DNA of 31,395 nt from Deltaproteobacteria bacterium (lineage in GTDB: Bacteria; Desulfobacterota; Desulfobulbia; Desulfobulbales; VMSU01). The DNA is taken from the NCBI GenBank assembly GCA_021789795.1, contig JAJYJA010000004.1:1-31395 (forward strand). The letters run 5' to 3'. Shown piece by piece: positions 24,148-31,395 of this stretch (the stretch's first letter is position 1; every line of letters begins with the position of its first letter). Made by a program: the position numbers and the translations under genes. The notes under the pieces were generated by a model that saw nothing but the letters and a program-made list of their open reading frames with translations, made no database searches and was not told the origin of the DNA.

Positions 24148-25161
24148 ATGAACCTGAATAGGCAGCGGATCCTAGTCACCGGCGGCGGTGGTTTCGTGGG
24201 GCTGGCTGTTGTCCGGCGTCTGGTGGCCGCGGGCCGGGAGGTGGTGGTGGTCGGCCGGCATCGCTACCCCGAGGTTGAGGCGCTGGGGGCGCGGGTCGAG
24301 GTGGGTGACATCCGGGACGGCGAGTTTTTGCGCCGGGCGGCCCGGGGCTGCGAGGCGGTTTTTCATGTGGCGGCCAAGGCGGGGATCTGGGGCCGGCGGC
24401 GGGACTACTTTTCGATCAACCTGGAGGGCAGCGAGCGGGTGATCGAGGCCTGCCGGGCCAACGGCATCGGTTGTCTGGTCTATACCAGTACCCCGAGCGT
24501 GGTCTTTGCCGGTCGGGATCTCGCCGGGGTGGACGAGGCCGTCCCCTACGCCCGGCGCTTTCTCTGCCCTTACGCCCACAGCAAGGCCCTGGCCGAACAG
24601 CTGGTGCTGGCGGCCAACGGCCCGGGATTAAAGACCGTGGCCCTCAGGCCCCACCTGGTCTGGGGGCCGGGCGACACCAACCTCATGCCCCGCCTGTTGG
24701 CGCGGGGCCGGCGGGGGGCGCTGGCCAGGGTCGGGGACGGCAACAACCTGGTCGATATCTCCTACATCGACAACGTGGCCGACGCCCATCTCCTGGCCCT
24801 GGCCAACCTCGAAGGCCCGGCCACCGCCGCCGGCAAGGCCTACTTCATCTCCCAAGGCCAGCCGGTCAGCCTCTGGGGGTGGATAGGCGACCTGTTCGCC
24901 CGGCTTTCCCTGCCCCCGGTGCGGAGACGGGTGTCCTTCCCCGTCGCCTACGCCGCCGGGATGCTGTTTGAGACCGCCTACCGACTGCTCGGCCTGGAAT
25001 CGGAGCCGCCCATGACCCGTTTTCTGGCCGAGCAGTTGGCGACCTCGCATTGGTTCTCCATCGAGGCCGCCCGCCGTGATCTGGGCTATCAGCCCCGGGT
25101 CTCCACCGAGGAGGGGCTGGGTCGGCTGCTAAGCTGGCTGGCGACCGAGGGCCGCTTCTAG
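24148..25161 (+). CDS. NAD-dependent epimerase/3-beta-HSD-type short-chain dehydrogenase
   Basis: 337-aa extended short-chain dehydrogenase. The NAD(P) loop is TGGGGFVG (11-18). The catalytic triad appears as S114 (YTSTPSVVF), Y142 and K146 (PYAHSK). The TPSVVF motif, the HLVWGPGD segment and the C-terminal pattern are closest to the 3-beta-hydroxysteroid dehydrogenase group, which includes OleD-type 2-alkyl-3-ketoalkanoate reductases. No oleA, oleB or oleC is adjacent, so the substrate is unknown. AAGAGGAGCC lies directly before the ATG. High G+C indicates core DNA. Confidence 0.85.
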   Translation: MNLNRQRILVTGGGGFVGLAVVRRLVAAGREVVVVGRHRYPEVEALGARVEVGDIRDGEFLRRAARGCEAVFHVAAKAGIWGRRRDYFSINLEGSERVIEACRANGIGCLVYTSTPSVVFAGRDLAGVDEAVPYARRFLCPYAHSKALAEQLVLAANGPGLKTVALRPHLVWGPGDTNLMPRLLARGRRGALARVGDGNNLVDISYIDNVADAHLLALANLEGPATAAGKAYFISQGQPVSLWGWIGDLFARLSLPPVRRRVSFPVAYAAGMLFETAYRLLGLESEPPMTRFLAEQLATSHWFSIEAARRDLGYQPRVSTEEGLGRLLSWLATEGRF

Positions 25162-25184
25162 CCCCCCGGTCTTGGTCTATCTGG

Positions 25185-26051
25185 TTATTTTCCCTCTCGC
25201 GATTGGTCTTGCAGATAGGCCATGGTCAGGGTGAGATACTCCCTGGGGCTGAGCTGATCTGGACGGCGGGTCTCGTCGATCCCGGCGTGGTCGAGATAGC
25301 GGCGGATATCCTCTCGGCTATGGCCGCCGTCCGCGCTGCCTAAGGCGTTGACCAGCGTCTTGCGGCGCTGTTGAAAGGCGGCCTTGACGATGGATTTGAG
25401 CAGGGCCGGCGGCGTCTCTTCCTGCCCGTTCCCCGGGTTGAGAAAGCGGATGCGGATCACCGTGGAGTCCACCTGGGGGCGGGGGTGGAAGTGCTCCGGC
25501 CCCAGGGTCAGGAGCGGCTCCAGGGTGGCACAGGCGGCGAGCAAGACCGACAACACCCCGTAGGCCTTGGTGCCGGGTTTGGCCAACAGGCGTTCGGCGA
25601 CCTCCCGTTGCAGCATCAGCACCGCCCAGTCAACTGTTTCTTTGTGTTCGATAAGCAAAAAAATCGCTGGGTTGGAGATGGAGTAGGGCAGGTTGGAGAT
25701 GATCTTGAGCCGTCCTCCGGTCTCCCTGGCCAACCGGCCCAGGTCGGTTTTCAAGAGGTCCTGATGCCGTAGGCTTACGTTGGCTGGTAGCCGCCCCTCC
25801 TCCTGGTGCCAGCGGACGATGCCGGAGTCGATCTCGATGCCGATCACCTCCCGTACCCGCCGGGCGAGCGGGACGGTGAGCGACCCCAGCCCCACCCCAA
25901 ACTCGACGATGGTGTCCTCGGGCGCGGGCGCCGCCCGGTCGAGGATGGCGGCGATTACCCCCTCGTCAGTCAGGAAATTTTGGCCCAGGCGCTTATGGGG
26001 CGCCAGTTGCCGGTCGGCCAGGATGGCCTTGATCTCTTGGCGGTTGGGCAT
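25185..26051 (-). CDS. rsmA: 16S rRNA (adenine1518/1519-N6)-dimethyltransferase RsmA
   Basis: Dimethylates two adjacent adenines near the 3' end of 16S rRNA during small-subunit maturation. The 288-aa protein has the hallmark RLGQNFLTDE near residue 21, the SAM loop VEFGVGLGSLT, and the catalytic ISNLPYSISNP. PRPQVDSTVIRI and FQQRRKTLVNAL are standard KsgA/RsmA motifs. It starts 3 bp after the DUF2062 stop, in an operon with tsaD. Confidence 0.96.
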   Translation of the reverse strand: MPNRQEIKAILADRQLAPHKRLGQNFLTDEGVIAAILDRAAPAPEDTIVEFGVGLGSLTVPLARRVREVIGIEIDSGIVRWHQEEGRLPANVSLRHQDLLKTDLGRLARETGGRLKIISNLPYSISNPAIFLLIEHKETVDWAVLMLQREVAERLLAKPGTKAYGVLSVLLAACATLEPLLTLGPEHFHPRPQVDSTVIRIRFLNPGNGQEETPPALLKSIVKAAFQQRRKTLVNALGSADGGHSREDIRRYLDHAGIDETRRPDQLSPREYLTLTMAYLQDQSREGK

Positions 26052-26054
26052 GGG

Positions 26055-26579
26055 CTAGTCGGATTTGTCCGGGTCCGGTTTCGGCGTCCGGCTGGGGCCG
26101 TGTCTCTGGCGCCGCCGGGTGAAGAAACGAAAGGTTAAGGCGTAGGCCAGCGCCGTAAACGGGGTGGCGAGGATGACGCCCCCCAGGCACATGACCACGA
26201 TGGCCTCGCCGCCCAGGCTGGACAGGGCCGTCAGGATAACCTTGATCCCGGCCCCGGAGAAGATCACCTCCATCACCTGGTGGATTCGCTCCCAGGACAG
26301 GTCGTAGGGGGTGAGGGCGGTGCCGATCCGCCAGGAGAGGTAGTATTGCAGAAAGTAGGTCAGCGGGTTGCAGACCGCCCAGCCGGCGATGAAGGCCCCG
26401 AGCAGGTTGGCCCGGATGAGGGGGGCGATCAGGATGGTGGCCACGGTGTGAAAGGGCATGGTGGGGGTGATGCCGATAAAGGTGCCGAGCGCCACCCCCC
26501 GGGCGATATTCTTGGGCTCGCCCTTCAGCCGGAGGAAGCGGAGCTTGTAGTAGCGCAGGGTGCGTTGTAGCTTGTTCAT
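26055..26579 (-). CDS. DUF2062 membrane protein
   Basis: 174-aa protein with the DUF2062 signature: GEPKNIARGVALGTFIGITP followed by hydrophobic segments and the NPLTYFLQYYLSWRIG stretch. Three or four membrane segments are visible, with a basic C-terminus. The biochemical role is unknown. The ATG at 26579 overlaps the tsaD stop codon by 4 bp (ATGA), which favours translational coupling; the longer frame to 26687 lies inside tsaD and is discarded. Confidence 0.82.
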   Translation of the reverse strand: MNKLQRTLRYYKLRFLRLKGEPKNIARGVALGTFIGITPTMPFHTVATILIAPLIRANLLGAFIAGWAVCNPLTYFLQYYLSWRIGTALTPYDLSWERIHQVMEVIFSGAGIKVILTALSSLGGEAIVVMCLGGVILATPFTALAYALTFRFFTRRRQRHGPSRTPKPDPDKSD

Positions 26580-27583
26580 GCGAGTATCGGGGTGCGGGAG
26601 TAGGCGTCCAGGTCGAGGCATAGGGTCTTCCTGGTCTCGAATTGATGCCAGCCGGCCAGGGCGATCATGGCGGCGTTGTCGGTGCAAAATTGGGTCGGGG
26701 TGAGGAACAGGGCGCGGCCCGATCCCTGGCAGCGTTCGGCAAACAGGGCCCGCAGCCGGGGATTGGCCGCCACCCCGCCGGCGACTACGATATTTTCAAC
26801 CGCATGGCGTTCCGCGGCCCGCAGGGTCTTGACCACCAGCACCTCGGCCACCGCCTCCTGAAACGAGGCGCAGAGATCAGCAATGGCAAGGGCCTGGCCG
26901 CTTCCCTGGCGGCAGTTGTTCACCTGGTTGGCCAGGGCGGTCTTGACCCCGCTGAAGGAGAAATCCAGGCTGTCCGGGGCCAGCCAGGCACGGGGGAAGG
27001 CGATGGCCTGCGGGTCGCCATCCGCGGCCAGCCGGCTGATCTCCGGGCCGCCGGGGTAGGGCAGGCCGAGGAGTTTGGCCGCCTTGTCGAAGGCCTCGCC
27101 CGCCGCGTCGTCCCGCGAGCGTCCCAGGAGCTGGTAATCGAAGTGGGAGCGCACCAGAAAGATGCTGGAGTGGCCGCCCGAGGCGATTAAGGCGATGAAG
27201 GGGAAGTTGGGTTTCTCCTCCCCCAGGAAGACGGAAAGCAGGTGGCCGGCCAGGTGATCCACCCCCACGTAGGGAATCCGCTTGACCAGGGAGATGGCCT
27301 TGACAAAGGAGAGCCCGATCAAGAGCGCCCCCACCAGCCCCGGCCCCTGGGTCACCGCCAGGCCGTCTAAGTCATCCAGGCTAACCCCAGCCTCGCCAAG
27401 CGCCGTCTCCACCACCGGATAGATGTTTTGCAGGTGGTGGCGGGAGGCCAATTCCGGCACCACCCCGCCATAGCGGCGATGCACCTCGATCTGGGAGTTG
27501 ATGATGTTGGCGGCCAGTTTGCCGTCCACCAGCACCGCGGCGGCGGTCTCGTCGCAGGAGCTTTCCACGCCCAGGATAATCAT
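26576..27583 (-). CDS. tsaD: tRNA N6-threonylcarbamoyladenosine synthase subunit TsaD
   Basis: Transfers threonylcarbamoyl to A37 of ANN-decoding tRNAs together with TsaB, TsaC and TsaE, which are not in the window. From ATG 27583 the protein is 335 aa and begins MIILGVESSCDETAAAV, the standard N-terminus. H110 and H114 in VDHLAGH bind the metal. GPGLVGALLIG and IASGGHSSIF are conserved family segments. The open frame continues 39 codons further up, but that part is wholly encoded by repeat copy C. Because the repeat abuts the start codon, no proper Shine-Dalgarno is seen, only GCGAG. Confidence 0.94.
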   Translation of the reverse strand: MIILGVESSCDETAAAVLVDGKLAANIINSQIEVHRRYGGVVPELASRHHLQNIYPVVETALGEAGVSLDDLDGLAVTQGPGLVGALLIGLSFVKAISLVKRIPYVGVDHLAGHLLSVFLGEEKPNFPFIALIASGGHSSIFLVRSHFDYQLLGRSRDDAAGEAFDKAAKLLGLPYPGGPEISRLAADGDPQAIAFPRAWLAPDSLDFSFSGVKTALANQVNNCRQGSGQALAIADLCASFQEAVAEVLVVKTLRAAERHAVENIVVAGGVAANPRLRALFAERCQGSGRALFLTPTQFCTDNAAMIALAGWHQFETRKTLCLDLDAYSRTPILA

Positions 27584-27735
27584 GATGATCTCGCAAAAAA
27601 GGTAGCCGATGGCTAAGCAAAAGGGCCGATATACAAGGCGCGGGGTGTGTTTGGCGAGTGAGGCCATACAGATGGTATGCCGAACGAGCCAAACCGCCAC
27701 GCGCCGCAGTAGATCGGTCTTTTTGCGACGCCATC
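27582..27735 (-). repeat. Palindromic MITE-like repeat, copy C
   Basis: About 154 bp and nearly identical to copy B, in opposite orientation. It runs from the tsaD start codon (whose ATG merges with the repeat end TGATGATCTCGC) to two bases before the stop codon of the res gene. It carries imperfect terminal inverted repeats and an internal palindrome. Its minus-strand frame happens to stay open into tsaD. Confidence 0.9.
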
Positions 27736-27737
27736 AA

Positions 27738-30431
27738 TCATGAGTTTTCGTGGTAGTCCTGGAAACCGGCAACCAGCTTCCGAAACGAGTTGGGCTGGTA
27801 CTTCTCAAAACTCCCCTGATCCACGTACACGAAGCCGTACTTAACCTGCGCTTGCGCCTCGTTGATGTCCTCGCACCACTGGCGGAGCCTGGCCATTTTC
27901 AGCGGCACATCCAGGTCTTCCTGCCCCTTGGTTTCGACAATGAAAATCTCCCTGGCCGACAGCTTCACCAGAAAATCCGGGTAGTAGTTGGAGATGTCCC
28001 CGTCCGCATTCATGTAATCCAGCTTGAAATGCACCGCCAGATAGTTCTTGGCGTAGGATAGCACATCCTCGCAGCCTTCCAGAAACTTGGCGAAAAGCAG
28101 CTCGAAATGGCTGTCGCCGATGATCTTGTTGAAGATACTTTTCTTGGGCACCAGGTAGCCCTGCTCCTTCGCCACAAAAGGACGGGTATGCCGCAGCTTG
28201 ATGGTGTCCCGGATCTCGGCGCCGCCCTTGTCCTGCACGGTGAGCGCGTTGATGGCCTTCTTGCAGCCTTCAAACAACAATTTAGTGGCGGCCGGCTCCG
28301 ACAGATTCCGCAGGGTGTTGGGGTCATCAAGCGCCACCTGCCGATCGAACAACCCGTCCCGCACCAAGGCCTTGATCTTGCCGTACAGCACATCGTAGCC
28401 GCTCACCAGGCGCAGGTCTTTCATGAGGGCCCGGGCGAAGTAGCCGATCACACTGCGGTAATCGGCCATCCCCGCCGTGTCGAGGATGGTGGTGTGCGTC
28501 ACCTCGCCGGTGGTAATGTCCTTGAAGACAATCTCCCGCTGTTCCTCTTCGCTGAACTGCTGATAGGCCACCTTGGCGTCAGCCGCCAGGCGCACGTCCA
28601 GGTCGGCCAGATCCTTGTATTCCCGGTACACGCGCGGGGTCAGCACCGGAATTTCTATGTCCATGGCCGTGAGGTCCTTCCTCTCGTTGTCCGTGTCTAT
28701 CTCCACCACCAGCGGCGTCTTGGCTCCGGTGCCCTCGCCCATGGGCTTGCGCTCCAGCACCACGCCCTCGGCCTGGATGGACTCGACAAAATCCATGAAG
28801 GCGTCGGTGCCCACCACGCTGACGTATTCCTCGATGCCACCGGGGTACATCTTGCGCAGGCCGCGCCCCAGGGTCTGTTCGGGCAGGATATTGCTCTTGG
28901 CCGCATAGGCGCGCAGGCCGACAATGGTGGTGACGTTCTTCACGTCCCAGCCCTCTTTCAGCATCAGCACCGAGACGATGGCCTTGTACGGGCTCTCCAG
29001 GCTATCGATCCCGTTTGCCTGTTGGCGCAGGAGTTCCAGCTCCTCCTTTTTCTTTCCCGAGGCGGCCTCGGAAATCTCGCCGTTGTCCTTGGTGTGAATC
29101 ACCAGCACCGCGTCTTTTGCGGACAATTCAGGATAGTTTTCTTTCAGGTATTCGGCCACGTCGTCGCAATTTCTGGTGTCATCGGTCATTACGAAGAGGA
29201 TGGCCTTCTGGCCCAGTTTTTCATGCTCGGCATACGCCTTGCGCCACTCCACCACGCCCAGGTTGATGTAGTCGGCATACTTCTCGGTAAACTTGGCGCT
29301 CTGACGCTCCACAAGCTTGGCGCGGCTGACCGCATCGGGAACCACCGGATGCTTGACCACGTTTTGGGAGATCGCCTCCACCAGGGGGTAATCGGCGATG
29401 GTCTGCACAAAGATCGCGCCGTTGTTGTGCTTGGGAGTGGCGGTCACATCCACCTGCAGGCTCAGGGCAGCGCCCTTTTGCAGCAGGCGGTGGTGGATGT
29501 CCTCGATGGACTTGAACCAGGCCAGCTTCTTGTCGTGGATATGGTGGGCCTCGTCGTTTAAGACCAGCAGCTCGTCGATGTCCCGCACGATCATGCCCAG
29601 ATCCACCTTGGAATCGGTGGTTGCCCCGCTGGGCCGCTTGCCCAGGAAATAATCCATGGTGTTGTCGTCATCGGGCGAGGGCGGGATGTCTTCGCCGGCG
29701 TAAACCCGATGGATATTGGTCAGGAAGATATTGCCCACCGGGCGGGTGATGCGTACCTCGTCCTGCACATGCAGGGTAAGCTGGAAATCATCCCGCCAGT
29801 TGCGCCCGTCAACGCCGTTATCCGGCAGCACCGGGTCTGCGAAAAAAATTCTCAGCCCCTGGAAATCCTTGTAGATGCGGTCCAGCACGATGATGTTGGG
29901 CGTAATCACCAGGAAGTTGCGGGCGAGGTCGGATTCCGGCTCATAGAGTTTGTGGAAGAAACTCCAGGCCAGCACCAGGCTCATCACCTTGGTCTTGCCC
30001 GCGCCGGTGGCCATCTTGACCACGAAACGCCGCCAGGTCTCGTCGAACATGCCGGTGGAGACCGCGCCGGTTTTATTGAAGCGCATCAGGTCGTACTTGT
30101 CCTTGACCCCCACCACGTCATAGAGATAGATGATGGTTTCCAGCGCCTCCCGCTGGGCGAAATAGTATTGAAATTCGACCAGAGAGCCGTCGGCCTTGGG
30201 CAGCAGGTGCGGGGCCTTGAACCACCAGGCAAGCAGGCTGCGGCTGGTTTCCGTGGCCTTGGCGTAGCCGCTGTCCCGCCAGGCCGCTACCTGCCGACGC
30301 AGTTCCGGCACCAAGGGCGGCAGCAGCTTTTCCATGCTGGTGTCACGCAAGGTTTCATCCGCCGGGAACCAGCGGCTGGCCGGGTCGAGGATGGCGTGGG
30401 GGGAGGATGGGAAGTCTTTATGCAAGGCCAT
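27738..30431 (-). CDS. res: Type III restriction enzyme, Res subunit (helicase-nuclease)
   Basis: 897-aa DEAD/DEAH-type ATPase and endonuclease. Walker A is ATGAGKT (141-147) and the DEAH box lies at 293-296 (LNDEAHHIHDKK), followed by a DVTATPKHN segment. A second RecA domain includes LKEGWDVKNVTTIVGLR and EQTLGRGLRKM. The C-terminal PD-(D/E)XK nuclease is read from YPDFLV (D819) and FIVETKG (E833, K835). GGAG precedes ATG 30431 at good spacing. With Mod it would cut DNA at unmethylated asymmetric sites after ATP-driven translocation. It ends just before repeat copy C and is the last gene of the operon. Confidence 0.93.
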   Translation of the reverse strand: MALHKDFPSSPHAILDPASRWFPADETLRDTSMEKLLPPLVPELRRQVAAWRDSGYAKATETSRSLLAWWFKAPHLLPKADGSLVEFQYYFAQREALETIIYLYDVVGVKDKYDLMRFNKTGAVSTGMFDETWRRFVVKMATGAGKTKVMSLVLAWSFFHKLYEPESDLARNFLVITPNIIVLDRIYKDFQGLRIFFADPVLPDNGVDGRNWRDDFQLTLHVQDEVRITRPVGNIFLTNIHRVYAGEDIPPSPDDDNTMDYFLGKRPSGATTDSKVDLGMIVRDIDELLVLNDEAHHIHDKKLAWFKSIEDIHHRLLQKGAALSLQVDVTATPKHNNGAIFVQTIADYPLVEAISQNVVKHPVVPDAVSRAKLVERQSAKFTEKYADYINLGVVEWRKAYAEHEKLGQKAILFVMTDDTRNCDDVAEYLKENYPELSAKDAVLVIHTKDNGEISEAASGKKKEELELLRQQANGIDSLESPYKAIVSVLMLKEGWDVKNVTTIVGLRAYAAKSNILPEQTLGRGLRKMYPGGIEEYVSVVGTDAFMDFVESIQAEGVVLERKPMGEGTGAKTPLVVEIDTDNERKDLTAMDIEIPVLTPRVYREYKDLADLDVRLAADAKVAYQQFSEEEQREIVFKDITTGEVTHTTILDTAGMADYRSVIGYFARALMKDLRLVSGYDVLYGKIKALVRDGLFDRQVALDDPNTLRNLSEPAATKLLFEGCKKAINALTVQDKGGAEIRDTIKLRHTRPFVAKEQGYLVPKKSIFNKIIGDSHFELLFAKFLEGCEDVLSYAKNYLAVHFKLDYMNADGDISNYYPDFLVKLSAREIFIVETKGQEDLDVPLKMARLRQWCEDINEAQAQVKYGFVYVDQGSFEKYQPNSFRKLVAGFQDYHENS

Positions 30432-30446
30432 GGGCAGGCTCCGTTG

Positions 30447-30614
30447 TCAGCGTTTTCCCAGCGCCGGTAACTCTTCAGGCTCGATCCGTACCGGTTTGCC
30501 GTTGCGGCTGATCACCGCGTATTGCCCCAGCCGTCGCTTCCGCTCCAAGACTTCGGCCACCGCCAGCCTAAGCGCTTCCTTGGCCAGTTGAGATTGACGT
30601 TGGATTTCAGTCAT
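30447..30614 (-). CDS. Small antitoxin-like protein paired with zeta-like kinase
   Basis: 55-aa basic protein (MTEIQRQSQLAKEALRLAVA followed by EVLERKRRLGQYAVISRNGK and PVRIEPEEL). The form, an N-terminal helix then a short strand-turn-strand ending in a charged PEE motif, is that of small proteins found beside COG4185 zeta-like ATPases. Its start lies within the end of the kinase gene (8-bp overlap), so it is translationally coupled. The res start lies 15 bp after its stop. An antitoxin role is inferred from position and shape only. A longer frame to 30686 is rejected because it would run through the kinase gene. Confidence 0.7.
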   Translation of the reverse strand: MTEIQRQSQLAKEALRLAVAEVLERKRRLGQYAVISRNGKPVRIEPEELPALGKR

Positions 30615-31188
30615 GGCTCGCCCCTTGCTGTAATTGCTTGAACAGCGCTTTATTTTCAATGACCAGGCCGTCACGGTCCTGCACAAAGATCACTTCCGGC
30701 GCAGAGCCTGAGTTGTCAAGACAGATGGTGGAACTGCAAATCCGGGAGTAGTCGTTGAGCAGGTTGGAGATGCTACGCGGATAACGCCGGATGATGGCGG
30801 GGCGGGGAATATCGTGGCCACCGTGCGCCATCCGCTCCGCCACCCGTTCGATGGCAACTTCGACGCTCGGGAGCCAGAGATAGATCAACCGGACTTGCCA
30901 TCCATCGGCAAGCATTTCTTGAATCAAACCCAAATGGGTTCTGCCCGCCAAGGTTGTTTCAAAGGCGAAATCTTCACGCTGTTTGATGTAGTTGTGAACC
31001 TCTTGCAGAAACAAGCGGCTAGCCGTAAGGATTTCGCCCTCTGGCGATAATGGCGACAAGCCCGCCGCAATCAGGTCGGCGTTGACGAAATTGCGGCAAA
31101 GGGCCGCAGCTGGCAGATAGGTAAGGGCAAAAGTAGTCTTGCCTGCCCCATTCGGCCCGGCAATGATGGTGCAGACCGGCGGCTTCAT
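30607..31188 (-). CDS. Zeta-toxin-like P-loop kinase/ATPase (COG4185)
   Basis: 193-aa P-loop protein. The nucleotide loop is AGPNGAGKTTF (10-20), followed by FVNADLIAAGLSP with the aspartate (D38) in the place of the zeta-toxin catalytic Asp, and FAFETTLAGR (74-83). Zeta toxins phosphorylate UDP-N-acetylglucosamine and block peptidoglycan synthesis; COG4185 members are often annotated as predicted ABC-type ATPases or zeta-like toxins, with few tested. The ATG overlaps the mod stop by 4 bp and the 3' end overlaps the next gene by 8 bp. Its position inside a type III restriction-modification operon suggests a defence-linked or addictive role. Toxicity is not shown. Confidence 0.82.
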   Translation of the reverse strand: MKPPVCTIIAGPNGAGKTTFALTYLPAAALCRNFVNADLIAAGLSPLSPEGEILTASRLFLQEVHNYIKQREDFAFETTLAGRTHLGLIQEMLADGWQVRLIYLWLPSVEVAIERVAERMAHGGHDIPRPAIIRRYPRSISNLLNDYSRICSSTICLDNSGSAPEVIFVQDRDGLVIENKALFKQLQQGASHD

Positions 31189-31395
31189 ACCCGCACCTCG
31201 ATAATCGTCATGGTGTCGTTGCCGAAGATGTCCACCACCTTGACCGCGATCTTGCGGCGGCCCGGCAGCACCTCCTGGGCCACGCTTACCAGCTCAAGCG
31301 ATCGGTCTTTCTTGGTGCGGAAGGACTGCCACTCGTTTTCAAAGACGTAGTCGCCGGTCCAGACCTCCTCCCATGCGCCGGATTCGCTGTTCTGA
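31185..31395 (-). CDS. mod: Type III DNA methyltransferase Mod (C-terminal fragment, cut by window edge)
   Basis: The last 69 residues of a protein that continues past the window. They read WEEVWTGDYVFENEWQSFRT ... VKVVDIFGNDTMTIIEVRV. I judge this to match the tail of adenine-specific type III Mod proteins (COG2189), and it fits with res downstream. The catalytic motifs lie outside the window. The stop codon overlaps the start of the zeta-like gene (ATGA). It is the most upstream gene seen in this operon. Confidence 0.75.
   Translation of the reverse strand, partial: QNSESGAWEEVWTGDYVFENEWQSFRTKKDRSLELVSVAQEVLPGRRKIAVKVVDIFGNDTMTIIEVRV

Noticed and set aside
27584..27700. 39-residue N-terminal extension of TsaD
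   Set aside because: It is encoded wholly by the mobile repeat. The same peptide frame occurs in repeat copy B with no tsaD, and TsaD proteins start at MIILGVESS.
1..31395. CRISPR array, tRNA or rRNA genes
   Set aside because: No regularly spaced direct repeats, no tRNA cloverleaf with a CCA end and no rRNA-like segment was seen on reading both strands.

Overview
The window looks like chromosomal DNA of a GC-rich anaerobic deltaproteobacterium (Desulfobacterota, perhaps close to the Desulfobulbales). This is inferred from gene content: a split archaeal-type glutamate synthase with extra ferredoxin domains, a long CofD/YvcK-like protein, a DUF1015 protein, multihaem class III cytochrome chemistry, a HybA/HybB-type membrane module and a PAS/sigma-54 activator. 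No rRNA or tRNA gene and no CRISPR array was found.

Layout. 1-7.8 kb is housekeeping: trmN6 and a DUF1015 gene (minus), queD-queE for 7-deazaguanine synthesis (plus), then yvcK-like, mdh and kdsB (all minus). 8.1-11.5 kb (plus) holds a nitronate-monooxygenase-like flavoprotein, pcnB and bioB. 11.8-16.9 kb (minus) is a three-gene glutamate synthase operon: glutaminase subunit, FMN/Fe-S synthase subunit, and a GXGXG-GltD-ferredoxin fusion.

Roughly 17.2-23.8 kb is visibly richer in A+T and looks like an acquired island. It carries a PAS/sigma-54 activator, an IS66 transposase remnant, and an operon for a pentahaem cytochrome c, a Tat-exported four-cluster ferredoxin, a HybB/NrfD quinone-site membrane protein and an 88-residue membrane protein. 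A convergent two-helix membrane protein follows. The operon predicts a quinone-linked electron transfer module facing the periplasm, and the activator is its likely regulator.

24.1-27.6 kb returns to core genes: an NAD-dependent epimerase/3-beta-HSD-type protein (plus) and the tsaD-DUF2062-rsmA operon (minus). 27.7 kb to the window end (minus) is a type III restriction-modification operon, mod-(zeta-like kinase)-(55-residue protein)-res. The kinase and its small partner look like a toxin-antitoxin pair placed between the modification and restriction genes. mod is cut by the window edge.

Three copies of one palindromic repeat of about 150 bp (MITE-like) lie at 17.6, 22.9 and 27.6 kb. They mark the edges of the acquired segments, and one abuts the tsaD start codon.
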